Notes under the pieces: generated by a model
The model's database searches: none
Told to the model about the DNA's origin: nothing
The model's input: the letters and a program-made list of their open reading frames with translations, nothing else
Assembly: GCA_017516285.1 (NCBI GenBank)
Contig: JAFXDD010000003.1
Span: forward strand, 1-64,000
DNA from: Lachnospiraceae bacterium
GTDB taxonomy: Bacteria; Bacillota_A; Clostridia; Lachnospirales; Lachnospiraceae
DNA length: 64,000 nt
Direction of reading: 5' to 3'
Program-made: the position numbers and the translations under genes
Shown: positions 53,779 through 63,500 of the stretch, piece after piece
How positions within the stretch are numbered: position 1 is the first letter of the stretch
How the letters are laid out: each line of letters opens with the position of its first letter

Positions 53779-54744
53779 ATGAATACACTGAAGAAATTTC
53801 AGAGTAAAGAGAAAAAAGAAACAAAGAAAAAAATGAGCTGGTCTAAGGTAAAGATTCAGATTAAAAACAACTGGCAGCTGTATGTGATGATACTTCCGGT
53901 TGTGATTTACTTCTTTATTACGGAATATATGCCGATGTATGGCGTGCAGATTGCGTTTAGAGATTATAAGATAACGCAGGGTATTACGGGAAGTAAGTGG
54001 GTAGGCTTTAAGCATTTTGAAAATTTCTTTAATGCATACTATTTTGAACGTCTGATTACCAATACGCTGGTGTTAAACATTTTGAATTTAGTTTGTAACT
54101 TCCCAATCCCGATTTTTCTTGCAATTTTCTTAAATCAGATAAGAAACGACAAGCGCAAGAGATTTATTCAGACTACCATTTATGTACCGCACTTTATTTC
54201 TACCGTAGTTTTGGCGGGTATGCTGTATATTTTCCTAGGTCCGACCACCGGTATTTTCAATCATGCCAGAGTGGCGTTGGGGCTTGGTACCTATGACTTT
54301 ATGGCTGAGGCGGAAGCGTTTAGATGGATATATGTCTTGTCCGGTATATGGCAGGGCGCCGGATATGGTACGATTCTTTACATAGCAGGTTTGGCGGGTG
54401 TGGATCCCGGACTTTACGAGGCGGCGGAAATTGATGGTGCCAGCGTTTGGCAGAAGATTTGGCACATTGACGTTCCAACCCTGATTCCGACAGCGGTAAT
54501 GGTATTTATTTTGGACTGTGGTAAGGTTTTAAGCAGTAATACTACCAAGACACTGGTATTACAGACCGCAGGCAATATTTCTGTATCCGATATTATTGGT
54601 ACCTATACATATCAGATTGGTTTGAATGGCGGTCAGTTCTCCTATTCATCAGCCATTGGTTTGTTTACGAATTTGATTAACCTTGTGCTGATTTTGACTG
54701 CAAACAAGATTTCAAAGAAAGTATCCAGTGTGGGATTATTTTAA
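53779..54744 (+). CDS. ABC sugar transporter permease, LplB/UgpA type
   Basis: 321 residues from the ATG at 53779 (GAAAGGAG upstream). Six membrane helices after a basic N-terminus; the EAA loop that contacts the ATPase is EAAEIDGASVWQKIWHIDVP (~residues 214-233). First permease of a CUT1-type oligosaccharide importer, paired with the next gene. The N-terminal ~25 residues are strongly lysine-rich. Preceded by the shared 18-bp element. Confidence 0.9.
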   Translation: MNTLKKFQSKEKKETKKKMSWSKVKIQIKNNWQLYVMILPVVIYFFITEYMPMYGVQIAFRDYKITQGITGSKWVGFKHFENFFNAYYFERLITNTLVLNILNLVCNFPIPIFLAIFLNQIRNDKRKRFIQTTIYVPHFISTVVLAGMLYIFLGPTTGIFNHARVALGLGTYDFMAEAEAFRWIYVLSGIWQGAGYGTILYIAGLAGVDPGLYEAAEIDGASVWQKIWHIDVPTLIPTAVMVFILDCGKVLSSNTTKTLVLQTAGNISVSDIIGTYTYQIGLNGGQFSYSSAIGLFTNLINLVLILTANKISKKVSSVGLF

Positions 54745-54765
54745 CAGGAAGGAGAACGGTTTACA

Positions 54766-55680
54766 ATGAAAACAAGAAAATTAAAAAATATGAGCTCAAG
54801 CAACAAGATGTTTTATGTTTTTAACGCTATTTTGTGGGCTTTGGTATTGTTCATTACCATTTATCCTTTATATTTGGTTGTGATTTCATCTATTTCCAAT
54901 CCGGATTTGGTAGCTACAGGACAGGTACTCCTGTATCCGAAGGATATTTCCTTCATTGGATATGAAAGTGTTTTCCAAAATAAGGAAATTTGGATTGGTT
55001 ATGCTAATTCACTGTACTATACCGTTGCGCACATTGTACTTAGTGTATCTATGACTTTACTGTGTGCATATGCTATGTCACGTAAGGTATTTCCGGGCAA
55101 AAAACTTATTAACTTATACTTTGTTATTACCATGTTTATCAATGGTGGTTTGATTCCGGGCTTTTTGACCATCAGAAATCTGGGCTGGTATAATACACGT
55201 TGGGTTCTGATTTTTATGGGTTCCTGCAGCGTGTGGAATCTGATGGTGGCCAGAACCTTTATTCAGACCTCTATTCCGGATGAGTTATATGAAGCAGCCA
55301 AGCTGGACGGTGCTTCCCACTTCCAGTATTTTGGTAAGGTAGTAGTACCGCTTAGCAAGACGATTATGTCCGTGCTTTCCATCTACTATGGTGTGGCAAC
55401 GTGGAACAACTATTTTAATGGTCTGGTATATATTAAAGATAGAGCGAAGCTTCCGTTACAGACGATTTTGCGTGAGATTCTTGCCGTAATATCTTCCACG
55501 GCAACTGACGCATTCCTTACGGATGAAATGGCACAGGCAAGTATGGAAGAGGCTATGCATATTGCCAACTCTGCAAAGTATTGTACCATTGTAATTGCTA
55601 CGGTACCGATTGTTCTATTGTATATCTTACTGCAGAAGCACTTTGAAAAGGGCGTTATGATTGGCTCCTTGAAGGGATAA
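54766..55680 (+). CDS. ABC sugar transporter permease, YtcP type
   Basis: 304 residues, six membrane helices, EAA loop EAAKLDGASHFQYFGKVVVP near residue 180. Second permease of the same importer, 21 bases after the first, with GGAAGGAG ahead of the ATG. YtcP/LplC-like proteins work with large binding lipoproteins such as the next gene product. No ATPase gene is in the window; a shared MsmX-type ATPase encoded elsewhere is likely. Confidence 0.9.
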   Translation: MKTRKLKNMSSSNKMFYVFNAILWALVLFITIYPLYLVVISSISNPDLVATGQVLLYPKDISFIGYESVFQNKEIWIGYANSLYYTVAHIVLSVSMTLLCAYAMSRKVFPGKKLINLYFVITMFINGGLIPGFLTIRNLGWYNTRWVLIFMGSCSVWNLMVARTFIQTSIPDELYEAAKLDGASHFQYFGKVVVPLSKTIMSVLSIYYGVATWNNYFNGLVYIKDRAKLPLQTILREILAVISSTATDAFLTDEMAQASMEEAMHIANSAKYCTIVIATVPIVLLYILLQKHFEKGVMIGSLKG

Positions 55681-55752
55681 AGCCAAACGACAAATCAGAA
55701 ATCAGCACAAGACCTTGTGTTGAAATATTATTAAATTAAGGAGGTTTCTTAC

Positions 55753-57417
55753 ATGAAGAAGAAACAAATTGCTCTGTTATTGGCAGCAACCATGGCAGTA
55801 TCCTCTCTCGTTGGATGCGGTCAGAAGGAAGTTGCCGGCACAGAAACAAATGCGGGTCAGGAAAGCACCGCTACAAGTGAAACTGTTGTAGAAGAAGTGA
55901 AAAACTTCAACGAAACTGGTTATCCAATCGTGAATGAAGAGATTACCTTAAAGGTAATGCTGGGTACCAGTGATTCCTACAATCCGATGGCATTTGATGA
56001 AATGCCTGCTATCAAGCGTTTGGAAGAGGAAACAGGCATCAATCTGGAATTTGAAATGGTAAAGAAATCAGATTGGTCCACTAAGTTTAACCTGATGCTT
56101 GCTACCGAAGAATATCCGGACATCATCCTTGGACATGACATGGATGTTAGCATTGAGCAGTATGGTGTAGATGAGAAGGTGTTGCTTCCATTGGATGAGC
56201 TTATTGACAAGTACTTACCTTCCTATACAGAGCGTGCTGAAGCAGAAGATTATGATGTAAATGTTGCTTGCTATGGCAGTGACGGACAGCAGTATTCTGT
56301 GGGATATGTACGTAGTCAGGGTAGTAAGACAAGCAGTATCTTCGCTATTAATAAGGAGTGGTTGGATGCCTTGAAGCTTCCTATGCCAACCAACAAGGAA
56401 GAGTTATTAGACACACTTCGTGCGTTTAAAACTCAGGATCCGAATGGAAACGGTCAGGCAGATGAAATTCCATGGACTGCTCGTACTCCTGTAACAAATA
56501 TGACAAGCTCTCTGACTTGCGTATACCCATGGTTTGGAATGGCATATACCCCTTATAACTCCGCTCCGTGGCTTTTCATTGACGACAATAAGGAAGTTCA
56601 GTTTATTCCTACCATGGACAACTTCCGTGAATGTGTAGAGTGGCTGCATGGAGTTTGGGAAGAAGGTCTGCTTGATGCGGAATTATTCTCTCAGGATGGT
56701 ACTACACATACTGCAAAGGTAAAAAATGGCGTGGTAGGCTTTGCCAGTGCTTCTAACCCGGTTAATAACTGGACCTATGATGTAGGTATAAAGTATGAAA
56801 TGTATATTCCGGAGGAAGGTGCCGAAATGGAGAGATTAAACGACTTTGCAGCTCCTATGGCATACATTACCGTTACCAATGAGCATCCGGAAGCAACGAT
56901 GCGTCTGTTTGAATATATGCTGGATATTGAAACTCAGTGGACCATGTATCAGGGCGAGGCAGAGTATGCGGACAAGTCTCACGGTTGGAAAATTAATGAT
57001 GAAGGTAAGTATGAAACTTGGACTACAGATGGCTATGTAAAGCCTACACTTGTAGATTCCCTTAATGTAGAAGGAATGTTCTATGCACCTCCTAAAACAT
57101 ATGACAAGTATTATGTAAAAGCTAAAACTACTGTTTGGAGAGACGAACAGCATGCTAAGTTAGAGGAAGCAGGAGTTCTTCAGGATTATTCTAATGATTA
57201 CCTTGATCTGGTTAAACTGACTCCGGAAGAAGCCGAAATGATTAATTTGCTTAAGACAGACCTGAACACAACCATGAATGAGTATTTCACAAAATTCATT
57301 AAAGATGGTGTAACCGATGCAGAATGGGATGCGTTTGTAAAGATTTTTGATGGCATGAAGGTAAAGGAATACGTAGATATTTACCAAAAGGGTATTGATG
57401 CTATGGATCTTCAGTAA
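55753..57417 (+). CDS. Extracellular solute-binding lipoprotein of the sugar transporter
   Basis: 554 residues; AAGGAGG precedes the ATG. Lipoprotein signal peptide with lipobox LVGC (cysteine at residue ~22), then a Thr/Glu-rich linker, then a large substrate-binding fold (EEITLKVMLGT, EEYPDIILG, WLDALKLPMPTNKEELLDTLRAFK, DPNGNGQADEIPW). The D-x-N-x-N-x-x-D-type loop DPNGNGQADE resembles a calcium site seen in related binding proteins. Size matches the LplA/YtcQ group. It presumably binds a host- or plant-derived oligosaccharide. Confidence 0.9.
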   Translation: MKKKQIALLLAATMAVSSLVGCGQKEVAGTETNAGQESTATSETVVEEVKNFNETGYPIVNEEITLKVMLGTSDSYNPMAFDEMPAIKRLEEETGINLEFEMVKKSDWSTKFNLMLATEEYPDIILGHDMDVSIEQYGVDEKVLLPLDELIDKYLPSYTERAEAEDYDVNVACYGSDGQQYSVGYVRSQGSKTSSIFAINKEWLDALKLPMPTNKEELLDTLRAFKTQDPNGNGQADEIPWTARTPVTNMTSSLTCVYPWFGMAYTPYNSAPWLFIDDNKEVQFIPTMDNFRECVEWLHGVWEEGLLDAELFSQDGTTHTAKVKNGVVGFASASNPVNNWTYDVGIKYEMYIPEEGAEMERLNDFAAPMAYITVTNEHPEATMRLFEYMLDIETQWTMYQGEAEYADKSHGWKINDEGKYETWTTDGYVKPTLVDSLNVEGMFYAPPKTYDKYYVKAKTTVWRDEQHAKLEEAGVLQDYSNDYLDLVKLTPEEAEMINLLKTDLNTTMNEYFTKFIKDGVTDAEWDAFVKIFDGMKVKEYVDIYQKGIDAMDLQ

Positions 57418-57458
57418 TCCTTGCAAGCTGTTACAAAATAAATTTATAGTAGTTAAAG

Positions 57459-57493
57459 AGTATGGCCGTGATTTTTTGAGTCACGGCTGTACT
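57459..57493 (+). other. Hairpin between the binding-protein gene and the surface-protein gene
   Basis: GCCGTGA (57465-57471) and TCACGGC (57481-57487), extendable by AGTA/TACT, without a T-run after it. Could be a stabilising 3' hairpin or partial attenuator that sets the ratio of lipoprotein to downstream product. Confidence 0.55.
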
Positions 57494-57548
57494 TATAAAA
57501 GGGGAAAATTGGATTATGTTTCAAATCTCAGAAAGGAGAGAAAGTGAC

Positions 57549-60500
57549 ATGAAAAAAAGGTTTTTTAAAAGATTTTTGTCCTTAGTGATTTCACTGTGCC
57601 TGATAGTTGGTGGACTTGGTGTCTCACCGATGGAACTTCAGGCAGAGGGAGAGAGTACGACGGGAACTGTTATATATGTAGGCGGTGAAGGTGCCAGCAA
57701 TGAGAACGATGGTCTGACAGAACAAACCTCAGTAAAGACACTAAAAGCGGCGTATAGTAAAGTGCCTGTGGATAATGTGAAGTCTACGATTGTAGTGATG
57801 AGTGAATTGCAGTTGGCACCGGATGAGGCACCGTTGGTTAAACAGAAGAATGAAAGCAACGTGACAGTTGCTGTTGCAAATAGTTCCTTTACAGGGAATG
57901 CCGCAGACTACTTGGATTGGTCTAACCAAGTCAATAGTGTAGATATGTATAAATTTCCGTCGCATGCCGGAGAGGTTGTAATTACCTCCAAGGATAGCAG
58001 CGGAGCATTGAATTTCAATGGAAAAGCATTTGCTCTTTTTGGGAATACTACTATTGAGAATATAAAGATTACCGAAGCAGCAGATTGTATCTACGCACGT
58101 TTTAACGACTTTTCTTTGGGAGAAGGTCTGACGGCGGCGGAGGGGGTAACATATTATCCTGCTACAAGTATTTACATGGGAACAGGAACAAATTTAACAT
58201 ATACTACTGGAGCAAAAGTAGTAGATACGAAAAAAGCAAATCTGAGAGACAAGTGCTTTACCATGAAAAGCGGAAGTGCTCAATATGTATATGGTGGCAG
58301 TCGAAGCTGGAATATAGATGCTGATACTGAGAAAACGAAAGATACGACATTGGTTGTAAATGGCGGTTCTATATCTGAGTTATGGGGTACTTCCTTAGGT
58401 TCTGTCAAGAATCAAAATTCCTGGCATAAAAACATCAATATTACCTTAAATGGCGGTAAAGTGGGAACTGTGTATGGTGCACATGCAGGAACTCAGATTG
58501 CCGGCAATGTCACGATTACAGTAGTTGGAGAGGCAGAAGTTACATCAGCGATTACTGCACTGTCTGTAGGTACAGACAATGGTACAGACAAGACGGCAAT
58601 ACTGGCAGAAACCAGCGATTTGATATTGAATTTGAGCGGTTCTAATATTAGCATACCTGCTGTTAATAATGGATTTAAACATCTTGGATTGAATGGAAGC
58701 GATTTGACTATTGCAGGGGAATCTGTCGAAAAAGTCGATATGACCGATGACAGTACATTAACCTTTACCAGCGCTCCTACAAATGCAGTAAATGTTTATG
58801 TTACCAATAATGATGACACATGGAACACAACCACTGCATTGATTACGGCACCTACCAGTACAGGCTATGTTTTTAACTTGACAGCACCGGAAGATTACAG
58901 CTTGACCAAAGCAGAAGGCGAGAGTGTGACATGGACGCTTACAGCGCCGTCAGTTGCGCCGACACCAACGCCAACAGTGTCTCCCGAGGTAACACCGACA
59001 GAAAATGTAGTCTATGTCGATGGTGTGAATGGTCTCGATACGAACGATGGTCTGACAGAGGACAAACCAGTAAAAACATTGAAGGCTGCATACAGCAAGG
59101 GAAAAGTGCTGGCGGATAATGAAACGAAGACCATTGTAATCATGAGTGAAATTCAGTTAGCACCGGATGAGGAAGAGTATACTTATGATAGTAATAAAAA
59201 TTCGGCAACATATAAAAAATATAATAAAAATGAAGAATTTGTAGAGGGTTCTCTGGATTTGGATTTTTCTTGTTACTTACAAAGTAATTATTTGTATAAA
59301 TTCCCTAAGCATGATGGTGCAGTTGTCATCACCTCTAAAATAGGTGAGACGGTATTTGAAAACGGCGCATTGAATTTCAACGGCAAAGCATACGCTCTTT
59401 CCGGAAATACTGCCATTGAGAATATAAAGATTTCCGGCGCGGCAGAGGTAATCTATGCACGTTATCATGACCTGACTTTGGGAAAGAATCTGACAGCAGG
59501 TGCGGGTGTAACCTATTATCCTGCCAAAATGATTTACATGGGAATAGGAACGAATGTGTCCCATGATCCTGCAACTAACAATAAAAATGTGACAGATTTT
59601 AAATATTCAGAGGCTAGAGCTGTATGCTTTATCATGAATAGCGGAAATCTTAATGAGGTGTATGGTGGTAATCGAAGCTGGGAGGTAACGACAGCAGGAC
59701 AATATGACACGAAATTGGTCGTAAATGGCGGTAACATAACCACTCTGTATGGAACATCACAGGGAAGTACTAAAAGCCCGCATAAAAACATTGAAATCGC
59801 TTTAAATGGCGGAGCAGTTACAACACTGTATGGTGCATATGCACAGGATAGCGGAGGACCTACCATTTTGGGTGATGTAAAGATTACATTGACAGAAAAT
59901 GCGACGGTTTCTTCAAAGTTACATGCATTGAAGGTTCAGAGTAATGGAGCAAAAGCGTCAGTAACCGGAGATACCATATTGAATTTGAGTGGTTCTAATT
60001 GCCAAATACCATCTGATATCAGTGGATTTAACTGTTTGGGATTAACCGGTTGCCAGTTATCTGTTGCAGATACCACTGAGACCGGTTTATGGGGAGCCAT
60101 GAAAAAGGTGGAAATGACGGATGACAGTACTCTTACCTTTACACAAGCACCTACCAAAGCGGTTACAGTAACCGTGAAAAAGGCTTCGGATGCGTGGAAT
60201 ATGGTTACGCCACTTATTACAGCACCTGCACAGACAGGTAATTTATTTACGCTTTCAGCACCGTTTGGTTATGAGTTGGCATACAATGCAGGCGTTCAGG
60301 ATAGCTGGACGTTAGGCAAAGCAACAGAGCTGCAATTTGGTGAACGTATGGATAGCGAAGGAGCTGTGATGGACATCGACCTGAAGCTTCCAAAGACATA
60401 TACGCCATTGGATGAAAATGCAACTGCTTATGAAACTTATTTACAAAAGGTAGCAGATTTGGAAGCAGCAGTCGGCGGTAAAGAAGTGCCGGTTGTAAGT

Positions 60501-63500
60501 CCTGTAGAAGTGAAGGGTGAGGTAGCTATTTATGTTGATCCTGTAAATGGCAAAGACAGCTATAAAGGTACCAAAGCAGAACCATTAGCTACCATTCAAA
60601 AGGCTTTGGACCATGTGGCAGCATTACAGACCAGTGAAGAACCTTTTAAAGGTATTGTGGTATATTTGAAGGGCGGCACATATAATGTGACTGAAACAAT
60701 CAGTATCACAAGTGCCCATTCCGGAAAAAATCAGATTCCGGTTATCATTAGTGCTTATGATAATGAGGAAGTTATAATCTCAGGCGGCAATCAGATTGCG
60801 GGTAGTGCATTTAAAGCGGTAAGCGAAATCTCTACCGAATCATATAGTAAGCTACCGGCAGCAGTAAGAGATGAAGTGGTGGCAGTAAGTCTGACTGACC
60901 TTGGTATTTCTACTGCAAATGCAAAAGTGACCAAGGACGGACCAAATTATCAGGTATTTGTGGATGGAGAGGAGCTGACTTTATCCAGATATCCAAATGT
61001 AACGAAGCTTGCATTGCTGGGAAAGGTAGAGCACATAGGATATATCAACTATAATGGTGATTCTATGGGCAACAAGGGAGATAATGCAGACGATCCGGAT
61101 ATCCGTTTTGAAATGACGGATTTACGTCCTACTCTTTGGGAGAATGACGGTAAAATCTGGCTGAGAGGTTCTTTGTATGCAGAATGGCTGAATCAGCATA
61201 TTCGTGTAAAGGATATCAATGCGGTTACCGGTATTATTACCATGGATGGCGGTACCGATCGTGGAGCGAAGACTTTGTCAACCAATACCTATTACTATTA
61301 CAATATTTTAGAAGAACTGGATGTACCGGGAGAATTTTATCTGGATACAGAAGCAGGTATTTTGTATATGTATCCGATTAGTGATATGAGTACGGCTATG
61401 GTGACTTACTCTTATATGCAGGACAATATCATTAACTTGACTGAAACGGAAAATGTAGTGCTGAACGGCTTGACTGTTGAGAATGGAGCGAATCTAGGCA
61501 TTTATATGACCGGATGTAAAGAAACGCTTGTACAAAATTGTACTTTACGTAATTTGTATCAAGGCGCGCGCATTCATGGTGAGCAGAGTGGTATTATTTA
61601 TTCCGAAATCTGTAAGACCATGGATAGACCGGTAACCTTTAGCGAGTATGATGTAGATTATGATTATTCACCGGAGGAAAATTTCCTGCAGAATTGTTAT
61701 ATTCACACAGTGGGAACCGGAGGCTCAGGAGCTGTCTATATTCAGGGCACAGGCAATGTGGTTTCTCACAATTTGCTTCAGGGTAACAGAAGTGTAGCTA
61801 TCTATCTGGCCTATACAAAGGAATGTATCATAGAATATAACGAGATTACTGGTTCACCATCTGAGGTATTTGATCAGGGTGCAATTTATTCACCGCACAA
61901 TATACGTTCCAGAGGAACCCATGTGCGTTATAATTATATTCATGACATCGGTGTAAATAGTAAAGAACCTAATCCGCAGGCTATTTATTTTGATGAAGGC
62001 ACACGTGAGCATTACGCTTACGGAAATATTCTGGAAAATGTACCGAGAGGTATCTATACCAACTCCGGCAGTGAGAATGTGATTGTACATAACATCGTGG
62101 CAAATGGTGGCGTAGGTTCCAAGCAGGCTATCCATGGCAGCGATAATTTTAAAGATTATACCTTAGCAGTACGTTACGCACGTAGCAGTACTACGAGAGA
62201 TATGTATAATGACTATATGGCACTTTCTGAAGCAAAGAAGGCAGAAGTCAAGGAGCGTTATCCTTTACTGGTTAAATACTATGATGATGTTACAGCAGCG
62301 ATTGCAGCAACAGGTGATGAAAGTGGAGGAGTAGGCTTATATGCTTCTCAGAGAAATTACGTGCATGAGAATCTGATTTATAATCATGGTATCATAGACT
62401 TTACCGATTTGAATGATGTTGCCGATAATATTGTAGCTACAAGCAATCCATTTACAAACGTGGATGCACATGATTTCACATTTACAGATCCAAGCCTTAT
62501 TACCTGGGAAGACAAGCTTCCGGACATGGATAATATTGGTATTCTTACTAAGGAAAACTCCAAGTGGCCAGCGAAGGAGGCTGTGGGTGCATTCGGTATG
62601 TACGCCCCTTCTAATGGCAATCAGAAGGTGGATCCATTTAAGGTGTTATTAAAGTGGTCTGCTGCAGATGGTGCAGATGAATATATCTTGAAGATTTCCA
62701 AGAATGCGGATATGTCTGACGCACGGACAATGAATAATATCAGCAGACATAGATTTGGTTACTTTGAGCAGGATGAGTTCTTTGATTATGACACGACTTA
62801 CTATTGGACAGTAACGGCAGATACGGTGGCAAAATCCAGAATTGCAGGTACTGTAGCAGCAAATAATGGTGCCGTTTATTCCTTCAAGACCATGAACCAA
62901 GAGGAATATTTGGAAGCAAATCCTCTGGATACTACAGCATTAGAGGAAACAATTGCAGATGCTGAAACTTTACTTGCTCAGGTTACAGATGAAAGCAACG
63001 GCGGCTTGTATGCGGATGGCACACACGAAGCATTGGAGGCAGCCATTACTGCGGCCGAAGCTGTTATGAATAATCTGGGAGGTAAGGATCAGGTAAGTGT
63101 AAATCAGGCGAGGGTTGCTTTAGAAAATGCGATTTATGTAGCGAAGACCAGTCGTGAAATTCAGTATATTACTTTTGATGAACTGAGTGCGGAGGATTGG
63201 GCACCTGTATCTGGTAAAGAATTGAACATCAAGGTTGAGGGGGATGAATTACAGTTCATAACAGAAGCGGGTTCAAGCGATGCAATGTACAACCCGGGAC
63301 TAGGAATTAGAGATGTTCTGTGCTTCCAGTACAAAATTGACCATAAGATAGCGGCGGACGACACTGTGACATGGCATGGTTTTCCTATTGCTAAAGTAAA
63401 TCCAAATGCTGGAACTATTGCAAATGCTACAGACGGATATTTCATTTGTATTGAGTATAAAGCAGCTGAGAGTCAGTTATACGTGCAAATGCAAAAGCGT

